From positions 62,001-126,000 of the forward strand of contig JANRIR010000014.1 of assembly GCA_033764725.1 (NCBI GenBank): 64,000 bases of DNA, given 5' to 3'. A program made the position numbers and the translations under genes. Positions within the stretch are counted from its first letter, which is position 1, and each line of letters starts with the position of its first letter. Positions 53,809-61,429 of the stretch are shown piece after piece. This DNA is from RI-43 sp033764725 (GTDB lineage Bacteria; Pseudomonadota; Alphaproteobacteria; Caulobacterales; Aquidulcibacteraceae). The notes under the pieces were generated by a model. The model saw only the letters and a list, made by a program, of their open reading frames with translations. It was not told the origin of the DNA and ran no database searches.

Positions 53809-54213
53809 TTATCGCAAAGTCGCCGCCAGCCGCGGCAGAAACGCCATGGGCCACACCAGCAACGCCAGGTTCGGCAGGAACCACATGGGATCGAACTCGC
53901 CCAAAAGCGTCCAATAGCTTACGGCCATGCCGCCAGCGACCATCGTCAAGGTCACGGATATCAGCGCCAGCGGCTTCCACATCGGATCGCCGCGGCGGGC
54001 GCAGCGGATCGCCGCGAGCCCGGTCAATGAAAACGCCATGTCGAGTGGAAAAAACGACCAGTTCCAAGCGATCACCCGCGTGTCGTCCGCGTCGGCGTAG
54101 AGCATGTCGGCCGGTATCGGCAGCACGCCAGCGGCATGCAGCGCCGCAGCGATCCAGTAGGCCAGGAACAAGAGGTCCGTGACCGTCAGCGCAAGGCGCA
54201 GGGGTGTGCTCAT
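53809..54213 (-). CDS. small four-helix membrane protein (DUF5360/YvaD-like)
   Basis: A 134-residue membrane protein with four helices: LALTVTDLLFLAYWIAAALHAAG, FFPLDMAFSLTGLAAIRCA, KPLALISVTLTMVAGGMAVSYWTLLG and MWFLPNLALLVWPMAFLPRL. The pattern resembles YvaD-like DUF5360 proteins of unknown function. ATG 54213 has an AAGGATG site upstream; an upstream in-frame start at 54231 is less likely. It is convergent with the DUF1428 gene. Confidence 0.72.
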   Translation of the reverse strand: MSTPLRLALTVTDLLFLAYWIAAALHAAGVLPIPADMLYADADDTRVIAWNWSFFPLDMAFSLTGLAAIRCARRGDPMWKPLALISVTLTMVAGGMAVSYWTLLGEFDPMWFLPNLALLVWPMAFLPRLAATLR

Positions 54214-54279
54214 CGTCGCATCCTTGCGCATCGTCGCGCAGCGTCAAATTGGGGATGCTCTGTCGGGTCGGCAAAGAAA

Positions 54280-54305
54280 TAGGGCGGCCCTTGCAGGCCG
54301 CCCTA
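54280..54305 (-). terminator. rho-independent terminator of gcrA
   Basis: TAGGGCGGCC (54280-54289) and GGCCGCCCTA (54296-54305) pair perfectly around CTTGCA. On the minus strand the stem is followed by TTTCTTTG, a T-rich tail, 43 bases after the gcrA stop codon. Confidence 0.75.
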
Positions 54306-54348
54306 TCCACATCATCCACAAGCTTTTGTGAAAAATGCGCCGGACCCG

Positions 54349-54852
54349 TCACATCGCCGACAGGCGGAGCATGCGGCGCAGCTCATCGGGCTCTCCCGCC
54401 GCGCGGCGGCGCTTGGCCTGCGAGGGCTGGTAGGCCAGCCGGGCGTGGTCGGCGCAATAGGTGCCGCTGGCGTTGCGCCCGCAGAAGGCGAAGGTGTGGT
54501 CGTTCGGGTCGCCGATCGGCCACTTGCACACGCGGTCGCTGAGCGTCAGCACATTGGTGGTGCGGCCCTCCTCGTCGCGCAGCGGCTCGAGCTGCGGCAC
54601 GTCCGGCAGGGGGGCGGAGGAAATCGTCTTAAGCCTTGGCGCGGAAGGCGAAATCGAGCGCGGCCGCTGTGCGCGGACCGGCCTTTTCGCCGGGCGCGAG
54701 GGGGTCGCGCGGCCTGCAAGGCCCAGCCTGTGCACCTTGCCGATGACGGCGTTGCGCGTGACGCCGCCCAATTGTTGCGCGATCTGGCTTGCGCTGAGAC
54801 CCTCAGCCCACAACTTCCGAAGCAGCGCGACGCGTTCGTCAGACCATCCCAT
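54349..54852 (-). CDS. gcrA: cell-cycle regulator GcrA
   Basis: A 167-residue GcrA, the sigma-70-binding cell-cycle regulator specific to alphaproteobacteria. It begins with GWSDERVALLRKLWAEGLSASQIAQQLG, a winged-helix-like DNA-binding domain that reads GANTC methylation, then NAVIGKVHRLGL. The C-terminal sigma-interacting region has CKWPIGDPNDHTFAFCGR and YCADHARLAYQP. An AAGGGG site precedes ATG 54852. The upstream spacer holds two GANTC sites, the substrate of CcrM. Confidence 0.97.
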   Translation of the reverse strand: MGWSDERVALLRKLWAEGLSASQIAQQLGGVTRNAVIGKVHRLGLAGRATPSRPAKRPVRAQRPRSISPSAPRLKTISSAPLPDVPQLEPLRDEEGRTTNVLTLSDRVCKWPIGDPNDHTFAFCGRNASGTYCADHARLAYQPSQAKRRRAAGEPDELRRMLRLSAM

Positions 54853-54892
54853 GCTAAAGCCCCTTCAGCCCTGCTCCTTGCGGAGCGCCATC

Positions 54893-54897
54893 GACTC
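54893..54897. promoter_or_regulatory. GANTC methylation site upstream of gcrA (GACTC)
   Basis: GACTC, 41 bp upstream of the gcrA start. CcrM methylates GANTC; in Caulobacter, sites in the gcrA promoter affect its cell-cycle timing. One site could occur by chance. Confidence 0.4.
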
Positions 54898-54982
54898 ACC
54901 TCATCGGCGAGCAGCCCAAGGTATGGTATCCGATGAACGTGGGACCACAAGATACAGGGGCTTGCGTTTCCACAGTTCCGTC

Positions 54983-54987
54983 GAATC
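54983..54987. promoter_or_regulatory. GANTC methylation site in the gcrA / permease spacer (GAATC)
   Basis: GAATC, 131 bp upstream of gcrA and 124 bp upstream of the divergent ABC-2 permease. A second GANTC in the same 258-bp spacer; a degenerate CtrA-like word (TTAA-N7-TAAA) is at 55088-55102. Confidence 0.35.
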
Positions 54988-55110
54988 ACTCACAGGCTGC
55001 TCCAGGGTTCTCCCGGCGCGGGCCGCCTGATCCACAAGCGGCGCTAGGGCGCTTTCTGGCGCGACTCCAGCCAAGCGCTCAGTATCGTTAACGAAGGATA
55101 AAGACCGCCC

Positions 55111-55947
55111 ATGGACGCGCAGACGCCGCCGGAAGTGTTGCACGCAAGCCGCGTCCCGCCCTTGGGCGACCGGCGCTATGGCGGGGTGAACTGGCTGGGG
55201 CTGCGCACGCTTTTGGGGCGCGAGGTCTGGCGATTCATGAAGGTGGCGATGCAGACGGTGTTCGCGCCGCTGATGTCGACCGTGCTGTTCATGATGGTGT
55301 TTGCGCTCGCCTTCGGCGATCGGCCCTGGGGGCTGACGGGCGCGCCCTATGTCGACGGTCTCGCCGCAGGGCTGGTGATGATGGCGGTCATCTCCAACGC
55401 CTTCCAGAACTCCTCCTCGTCGATCGTCATCGCCAAGGTGCAGGGCAACGCGGTGGACTTCCTGATGCCGCCGCTGTCGGCGCTGGAATTGGCCATCGCG
55501 TTCATCCTCGGCGCCGCCGTCCGCGGGCTCGTCGTGGGCGCAGCAAGCCTGATCGCCATCGCGCCCTTCGCCGACGTCGCGCCGCAGAACATCGTGGTTG
55601 CGGTCTATTTCGCGCTGTGCGCGTCGCTGATCTTCGGCGCCATCGGCCTGATCGGCGGCGTCCTGGCCGACAAGTTCGATCACCTTGCGGCGTTCACGAA
55701 TTTCGTCGTCACGCCGCTGACGTTCCTGTCCGGCACGTTCTACAGCGTCGACGCGCTGCCCGAGCCGTTCTCGACGATCAGCCACTACAATCCGGTATTC
55801 TTCCTGATCGACGGCTTCCGCGCCGGCTTCATCGGCCACGCCGACGCGCCCCTGGCGCTGAGCGCCTCGGTCTCCGGGGCGATCGCGGCGGGCCTGTGTT
55901 GGGGCGCCTGGGCGCTGTTGAAGAGCGGCTATCGCCTGAAGGCTTGA
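55111..55947 (+). CDS. ABC-2 type transporter permease
   Basis: A 278-residue inner-membrane permease of the ABC-2 class (YadH/DrrB-like): six helices, including TVFAPLMSTVLFMMVFALAFG and a late VVTPLTFLSGTFYSVDALP, with the ISHYNPVFFLIDGFRAGF motif conserved in this class. Such permeases export polysaccharides, lipids or drugs with an ATP-binding partner; that partner is not in this window. The gene starts divergently from gcrA. Confidence 0.92.
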   Translation: MDAQTPPEVLHASRVPPLGDRRYGGVNWLGLRTLLGREVWRFMKVAMQTVFAPLMSTVLFMMVFALAFGDRPWGLTGAPYVDGLAAGLVMMAVISNAFQNSSSSIVIAKVQGNAVDFLMPPLSALELAIAFILGAAVRGLVVGAASLIAIAPFADVAPQNIVVAVYFALCASLIFGAIGLIGGVLADKFDHLAAFTNFVVTPLTFLSGTFYSVDALPEPFSTISHYNPVFFLIDGFRAGFIGHADAPLALSASVSGAIAAGLCWGAWALLKSGYRLKA

Positions 55948-55951
55948 ACCA

Positions 55952-56193
55952 CTGAACCCTCTCCCCCGGATACGGGGGAGAGGGCGGGGTGAGGGGGCGG
56001 CGCGACATCAGAAAAGTACGCGCCCCACCCTCACCCCGGCCCTCTCCCTCCCACGGGAGGGAGAGGGAGGCTCTGAACCCTCTCCCCCGGATACGGGGGA
56101 GAGGGCAGGGTGAGGGAGCGGCGCCACGTCTGAACCGGTTGCGCCCCACCCTCACCCCAACCCTCTCCCTCCTCGCGGAGGGAGAGGGAGCGC
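55952..56193. repeat. two tandem 121-bp REP-like units
   Basis: Two direct repeats with a 121-bp period (55952-56072 and 56073-56193). Each unit has a CCCTCTCCCCC-GGATAC-GGGGGAGAGGG hairpin, GGGTGAGGG, a short variable centre, CCACCCTCACCCC and a second CCCTCTCCCTCC hairpin in inverted orientation. Together they fill the 326-bp space between the permease and argD; nothing else is recognised there. Confidence 0.8.
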
Positions 56194-56273
56194 GGAAAAT
56201 CTGCTATGGGCGACGCTTGACCCAGCGACGGATGCGCCGCACAAGCCCCGCCTTTCCAAAGGACCCCACGCCC

Positions 56274-57467
56274 ATGTCAGCCGCCCCGCCGCAAATCCTG
56301 CCGGTTTATTCTCCGCCCGAAGAAGTGTTCGTGCGCGGCGAAGGCGCGTGGCTCTATACCGACAAGGGCGAGCGTTACCTCGATTTCATCGCCGGCATCG
56401 CCGTCAATGCGCTCGGCCACGCCCACCCCGCGCTCGCGGCCGCGCTGTCGGAGCAGGCCGGAAAGCTGTGGCACCTGTCGAACATGTTCCGCGTCGAAGG
56501 CCAGGAGCGGCTGGCGGCGAAATATGTCGCCTCGAGCTTCGCCGACGTCGTGTTCTTCACCAATTCCGGCACGGAAGCGATCGAAGGCGCCTTGAAGACG
56601 GCGCGCAAATATCATCACGCCAACGGCCAGCCAGAACGCATCGACATCATCGGCTTCTCCGGCTCGTTCCATGGCCGCTCCTATGCCGCGATCAACGCGT
56701 CGGGCAATCCGTCCTATCTCGAAGGCTTCGGCCCGCGTCTGCCGGGCTTCATCCAGGTTCCGTTCGGCGATCATGATGCGCTCGAAAAGGCGATGGGCCC
56801 GACGACGGCGGCCGTCCTCATCGAACCGGTGCAAGGCGAAGGCGGCGTGCGCGCCGTGCCGGCCTCGTGCCTGCGCGCGCTGCGCGAGGCGTGCGACAAG
56901 ATCGGCGCGCTGTTGATCTTCGACGAAGTGCAATGCGGGGCCGGGCGTACGGGCAAGCTGTGGGCGTACGAATGGGCTGAAACCACGCCTGACATTATGG
57001 CCGTCGCCAAGGGCGTCGGCGGCGGCTTCCCGATGGGCGCGTTCCTCGCCACGAGAGACGCCGCCAAAGGCATGACGCGCGGCGTGCATGGCACGACGTT
57101 CGGCGGCAATCCGCTGGCGATGGCGGTCGGCAACGCCACGTTCGACATTCTCAACACGCCGGATTTTCTCGCCCGCGTGCGCGACATCGCCAATCATTTC
57201 GATCAATCGCTGCAGGGCCTGAAAGATCGCCATCCGGGCCTGGTGCTCGACGTGCGCGGCAAGGGATTGTTGCGCGGCCTGAAGCTGGCGGTCGATCCCA
57301 AGCCGGTGCAGGCGGCGGCGCGCGCGCGCAAGCTGCTGCTCGGCGTGGCGGGCGACAACGTGCTGCGCATGGCGCCGCCGCTGATCATCGACGAGACGCA
57401 TGTGTCGCATGCGATCGACGTGCTCGACGCGACCTTGAAGGATGTGCAGGTCGGGGCGGCCGCGTGA
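56274..57467 (+). CDS. argD: acetylornithine aminotransferase
   Basis: Class III PLP aminotransferase (397 aa), converting N-acetylglutamate semialdehyde to N-acetylornithine; may also act as succinyldiaminopimelate aminotransferase in lysine synthesis. Key parts: GIAVNALGHAHP, FFTNSGTEAIEGALK, IFDEVQCGAGRTGKLWAYE and the PLP lysine Lys246 in VAKGVGGGFPMG. ATG 56274 has an AAGGACC site; it is the first gene of argD-argF-hslO, overlapping argF by GTGA. Confidence 0.95.
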   Translation: MSAAPPQILPVYSPPEEVFVRGEGAWLYTDKGERYLDFIAGIAVNALGHAHPALAAALSEQAGKLWHLSNMFRVEGQERLAAKYVASSFADVVFFTNSGTEAIEGALKTARKYHHANGQPERIDIIGFSGSFHGRSYAAINASGNPSYLEGFGPRLPGFIQVPFGDHDALEKAMGPTTAAVLIEPVQGEGGVRAVPASCLRALREACDKIGALLIFDEVQCGAGRTGKLWAYEWAETTPDIMAVAKGVGGGFPMGAFLATRDAAKGMTRGVHGTTFGGNPLAMAVGNATFDILNTPDFLARVRDIANHFDQSLQGLKDRHPGLVLDVRGKGLLRGLKLAVDPKPVQAAARARKLLLGVAGDNVLRMAPPLIIDETHVSHAIDVLDATLKDVQVGAAA

Positions 57468-58405
57468 GCGGCGCCGCCGCGCCGCGCAGCTTTCTCGATC
57501 TCACCGCGCTCAGCGCCGCGGATCTGCGCGCCATCCTCGACGAGGCGCATCGGCGAAAGGCTGCGCGCGCCGGCTTGCCGAAGGGCGCAATCGATTCCGA
57601 TGCGCCGCTGCGCGATCGGCTGCTGGCGATGATCTTCGAGAAGAACTCGACGCGCACGCGCGTGTCGTTCGATGTGGCGATGCGCCAATTGGGCGGCGGC
57701 GCGCTGGTGATGAGCGCGGCGGACACCCAGCTCGGCCGCGGCGAAACCGTCGCCGACACCGCGCGCGTGCTCTCGCGCATGGTCGACGCGGTGATGATCC
57801 GCGCCAATCGCCATGACGATGTCGAGACTTTCGCTGCGGCCGCTTCCGTGCCGGTGATCAACGGCCTGACCGATCGTTCGCATCCGTGCCAAATTCTCGC
57901 CGACATCCAGACTATCGAAGAGCGCAGCGGCCCCATCGCGGGCAAGACGATCGCCTGGTCCGGCGACGGCAACAATGTGCTCGCAAGCTTCCTTCATGCC
58001 GCGCCGAAACTCGGCTTCGCGCTGAAGATCGCAGCGCCGCAGGCCTATGCGCCCAACACGCAGGATGTGCAGGCGGCACGCGCCGCAGGGGCTGAAATTT
58101 CCTTGCATGCAACCGCACCCGACGCCGCGCGCGACGCCGACGTCGTCGTCACCGACACATGGGTGTCCATGGGCGACAGCGACAAGGATGCGCGCATGGC
58201 GGCGTTTCCGCCGTTCGCGGTCACCGAGGAGGTCATGGCGCACGCGCGCCGCGATGCGCTGTTCCTGCATTGCCTGCCCGCGCATCGCGGCGAAGAGGTG
58301 AGCGATGCGGTGATGGACGGCTCGCATTCGGCGGTGTGGGATGAAGCGGAAAACCGCATCCACGCGCAAAAGGCCGTGCTGCTGTGGTGCTTCGGTTTCC
58401 TATGA
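57464..58405 (+). CDS. argF: ornithine carbamoyltransferase
   Basis: Transfers carbamoyl phosphate to ornithine, giving citrulline (313 aa). The carbamoyl-phosphate loop STRTR is at residues 62-66; HPCQ, DGNNV and the ornithine loop HCLPAHRGEE with its Cys are present, as is the late SVWDEAENRIHAQKA. GTG 57464 overlaps the argD stop. It competes for ornithine with the decarboxylase encoded at 11.4-12.6 kb. Confidence 0.97.
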   Translation: MSGAAAPRSFLDLTALSAADLRAILDEAHRRKAARAGLPKGAIDSDAPLRDRLLAMIFEKNSTRTRVSFDVAMRQLGGGALVMSAADTQLGRGETVADTARVLSRMVDAVMIRANRHDDVETFAAAASVPVINGLTDRSHPCQILADIQTIEERSGPIAGKTIAWSGDGNNVLASFLHAAPKLGFALKIAAPQAYAPNTQDVQAARAAGAEISLHATAPDAARDADVVVTDTWVSMGDSDKDARMAAFPPFAVTEEVMAHARRDALFLHCLPAHRGEEVSDAVMDGSHSAVWDEAENRIHAQKAVLLWCFGFL

Positions 58406-59295
58406 CCGGAGCGATGGACGAGTGCGTGGCCGCGTTCAGGCTCGACGCTGCGCCGGTGCGCGGGCGCTATGCGCGTCTCGGCGCCGCGACAGTCGACGCG
58501 ATTCTCGCGCGCCACGCCTATCCGTGGCCGGTGGCGTTGCTGTTGGGTGAAGCCTTGACGCTCGCCGCTTTGGTCAGCGCTCTTCTCAAGACGCAGGGCC
58601 GTTTCAGCGTGCAGGCGCAAGGCTCGGGGCCGGTCTCTCTGCTTGTCGCCGAATGCGGCGCAGACGGGGATTTGCGCGGCTATGCGCGCCTGCAGGCCGA
58701 TGCGCCCCTGCCGGCACAGCGCATGACGCCGCGCGCGCTTCTGGGCGATGACGGCGCGCTGGCGATGACGCTCGACCGCGGCGATCTCGGCCCGCCGCAC
58801 CAGGGCATCGTGGCGCTCGACGGCGATACGCTTGCGGAAGCTGCGGAAAATTATTTCACGAACTCGGAACAAACGCCGACGCGCGTCAAGCTCGCCGTGG
58901 CGCGCGCCTTCGACGGTTCCGCGGCCCCTGTCTGGCGCGCCGGCGGCGCCTTGATCCAGCGCATCGCCGGCGATGCGGCGCGCGGCGACACCCAGGAGGA
59001 TTGGCGCCGCGCCGAAATCCTCTTCGCCACGCTGCGCGACGACGAACTCGTCGATCCCGCGCTCGGCGCCGATGGCGCGCTTTATCGCCTGTTCCACGAG
59101 GAGGGCGTGCGCATGGCCGCGCCTGCGCCGCTGATCGATCGCTGCACCTGCACCGAAGAGCGCCTGTTCGCCGTGCTCCGCACGCTCCCGCGCGAAGACT
59201 TGAACGGCCTCGTCGAGGATGACGGCGCCGTGCACGCACGCTGCCAATTCTGCGCGCGCGATTATGTGGCGAGCCCGGAGCGCATTCTCGGCTGA
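58402..59295 (+). CDS. hslO: redox-regulated chaperone Hsp33
   Basis: Hsp33 (297 aa), a cytoplasmic holdase switched on by oxidation. The C-terminal zinc switch has Cys248-x-Cys250 (CTCTEER) and Cys281-x2-Cys284 (CQFC). The N-terminal domain has LTLAALVSALLKTQGRFSVQAQG and GIVALDGDTLAEAAENYFTNSEQ. ATG 58402 overlaps the argF stop, so the start at 58384 is rejected. The argD-argF-hslO order is common in alphaproteobacteria. Confidence 0.96.
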   Translation: MTGAMDECVAAFRLDAAPVRGRYARLGAATVDAILARHAYPWPVALLLGEALTLAALVSALLKTQGRFSVQAQGSGPVSLLVAECGADGDLRGYARLQADAPLPAQRMTPRALLGDDGALAMTLDRGDLGPPHQGIVALDGDTLAEAAENYFTNSEQTPTRVKLAVARAFDGSAAPVWRAGGALIQRIAGDAARGDTQEDWRRAEILFATLRDDELVDPALGADGALYRLFHEEGVRMAAPAPLIDRCTCTEERLFAVLRTLPREDLNGLVEDDGAVHARCQFCARDYVASPERILG

Positions 59296-59340
59296 ACCGC
59301 GCCACGCTCGGCCCCGGCGCAGGCCGACACCGAGGACGGC

Positions 59341-59760
59341 TTAATGCGCGCGGCGCAGGACGTCCGGCGGATCGAGCGCGAAGGCGGGCACGGCGATGTC
59401 GAACCGCGCGCCGGTTTCCAGGCGCAGCATGCGATACGTCCCCACCATCATCCCCGACGGCGTCGTCAAAGGGCAGGCGCTGGTGTAGCGGAAGCGCTCT
59501 CCCGGCCGCAGCACGGGCTGCTGGCCGACGACGCCTGGCCCTTCCACGGTTTGCACCAGGCCGTTGGCGTCTGTGATGCGCCAGAAGCGGCTGAGCAATT
59601 GCACGACGTCGCGCGTCCCATTCTCGATCTCGATCGTGTACGCCCAAACGAAGCGATGGTCGTCGGCGTCGGATTCGTCGGGCAGGAATGTGGGCGTGAC
59701 GCGCACGACGACGCCATCGGTCGCTTGCTCGTAGGGCGCGCGGTTCAGCATGACGCGCAT
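59341..59760 (-). CDS. apaG: Co2+/Mg2+ efflux-associated protein ApaG
   Basis: A 139-residue immunoglobulin-like fold protein of the ApaG family: VVVRVTPTFLPDESD, RFVWAYTIEIENG and the signature GPGVVGQQPVLRPGERFRYTS, then PLTTPSGMMVGTYRM. ApaG is annotated from Salmonella CorD in divalent-cation phenotypes; the molecular role is unclear. Another start at 59751 (MLNRAPYEQ) is possible. It is convergent with hslO with a 45-bp gap, and lies downstream of purH on the same strand. Confidence 0.94.
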   Translation of the reverse strand: MRVMLNRAPYEQATDGVVVRVTPTFLPDESDADDHRFVWAYTIEIENGTRDVVQLLSRFWRITDANGLVQTVEGPGVVGQQPVLRPGERFRYTSACPLTTPSGMMVGTYRMLRLETGARFDIAVPAFALDPPDVLRRAH

Positions 59761-59809
59761 GCTATCGCCGCCGCCCCAGCCTCACAACCTTTGCGCGGCG
59801 ATCAAAACG

Positions 59810-61396
59810 TCAGTGGCGGAAATGGCGCACGCCGGTGAACGCCATGGTCAGCCCCGCAGCGTCGGCGGCCGCGATCACCTCGTCGTCGCGGATCGAGCCC
59901 CCGGGCTGGATGATCGCCGTCGCGCCGGCTTCGGCGGCCTGCAAAAGCCCATCCGGGAACGGGAAAAACGCATCCGATGCGCACGCCGATCCCACTGTGA
60001 GCGGTTGTGAAAGGCCGGCCGCCTCAGCCGCTTCGCGCGCGCGGATCGCGGCGATGCGGGCGCTGTCCTTGCGGTTCATCTGGCCTGCGCCGACGCCGGC
60101 GGTCTGGCCGTCCTTCGCATAGACGATGGCGTTGGAGCGCACATGCTTGCAGACTTTGAAAGCACACAGCATGTCGGCGATTTCCTGCGGCGTCGGCTGG
60201 CGCCGCGTCACGATCTTCAGATCGGCTTCACTGACGCGCACGCCGTCGCCGCTTTGCGCAAGAAAGCCCCCCGCCAGCGTCTTGATCGCGGCGCCGGGCG
60301 TTGCGGGATCGGGCAGGCCGCCGGTGAGCAGCAGCCGAAGGTTTTTCTTTTTCGCGAAGATGGCCAGCGCTTCGTCATCGGCGTCGGGCGCGACGACGAC
60401 TTCTGTGAAAATGCCGACGATCGCCGCCGCCGCCGCCGCGTCGAGCCGGGCGTTGACGGCCACGATGCCGCCGAACGCCGAAACGGGATCGCACGCGAGC
60501 GCCTTGCGATAGGCCTCCTCAAGCGTGGCGCCGAGCGCTGCGCCGCACGGGTTGGCGTGCTTGATGATCGCCGCGGCCGGGCTCACGCGCGGATCGAATT
60601 CGGCGACGAGTTCGATGGCGGCGTCGGTGTCGGCGAGGTTGTTGTAGGAAAGCTCTTTGCCCTGAACCTGGCGCGCGGTCGCCACGCCTGGGCGCGGATC
60701 GCCGGTGACATAGAAGGCTGCGCTCTGATGCGGGTTTTCGCCGTAGCGCAGCGTCTGCTTCAGCTTGCCGCCGAGCGCGCGCCAGGGCGGCGCCGCCTCG
60801 CCGATTTGCGCGGCATACCAGGATGAAATCGCCGCATCATAGGCTGCGGTGCGCGCATAGGCCTTCGCCGCGAGGCGCTTGCGCAGCGCGTGCGTCACCG
60901 CGCCGCCATGCGCCTGCATCTCCGCCAGCACGGCGGCGAGGTCTTCCGCATCGGTGCACACGGCGACGAAGCCGTGATTTTTCGCCGCCGCGCGGATCAT
61001 CGCCGGCCCGCCGATGTCGATGTTTTCGATGCAGGCGTCGAAATCGCCGCCGCGCCGCACGGTTTCTTCAAACGGATAAAGGTTCACATACAGAAGATCG
61101 ATCGGCGCGATGCCGTGACGCGCCATCGCGGCGTTGTGCTCGGCATTGTCGCGCAACGCCAGCAACGCGCCGTGCACGTTCGGGTGCAGCGTCTTTACGC
61201 GGCCGTCCATCATTTCCGGAAATCCGGTGACCGCGCCGACCTCCTCGACCGCGAACCCGCCGTGCACAAGCGCAGCGTGCGTGCCGCCGGTCGAGACGAA
61301 GCGCACGCCAAAGCCCGCAAGCGCGCGCGCGCTGTCGAGCAGGCCGGATTTGTCGGACACGGAAATCAGAGCCCGGCGAATGGGAAGGAGAGACAT
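59810..61396 (-). CDS. purH: AICAR transformylase / IMP cyclohydrolase
   Basis: Bifunctional last enzyme of IMP synthesis (528 aa). The N-terminal MGS-like cyclohydrolase domain has ALISVSDKSGL, VSTGGTHA and GRVKTLHPNVHGALL; the AICARFT domain has LRYGENPHQSAAFY, KELSYNNLADTDAA, IKHANPCGAA and the C-terminal SDAFFPFPDGL...GATAIIQPGGSIRDDEV. ATG 61396 is preferred to an in-frame TTG at 61405. It is followed closely by apaG and preceded by the heparinase-like gene. Confidence 0.98.
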   Translation of the reverse strand: MSLLPIRRALISVSDKSGLLDSARALAGFGVRFVSTGGTHAALVHGGFAVEEVGAVTGFPEMMDGRVKTLHPNVHGALLALRDNAEHNAAMARHGIAPIDLLYVNLYPFEETVRRGGDFDACIENIDIGGPAMIRAAAKNHGFVAVCTDAEDLAAVLAEMQAHGGAVTHALRKRLAAKAYARTAAYDAAISSWYAAQIGEAAPPWRALGGKLKQTLRYGENPHQSAAFYVTGDPRPGVATARQVQGKELSYNNLADTDAAIELVAEFDPRVSPAAAIIKHANPCGAALGATLEEAYRKALACDPVSAFGGIVAVNARLDAAAAAAIVGIFTEVVVAPDADDEALAIFAKKKNLRLLLTGGLPDPATPGAAIKTLAGGFLAQSGDGVRVSEADLKIVTRRQPTPQEIADMLCAFKVCKHVRSNAIVYAKDGQTAGVGAGQMNRKDSARIAAIRAREAAEAAGLSQPLTVGSACASDAFFPFPDGLLQAAEAGATAIIQPGGSIRDDEVIAAADAAGLTMAFTGVRHFRH

Positions 61397-61429
61397 CGTG
61401 TTCAAACTCGCATCATGAGAAAGAGGCGC

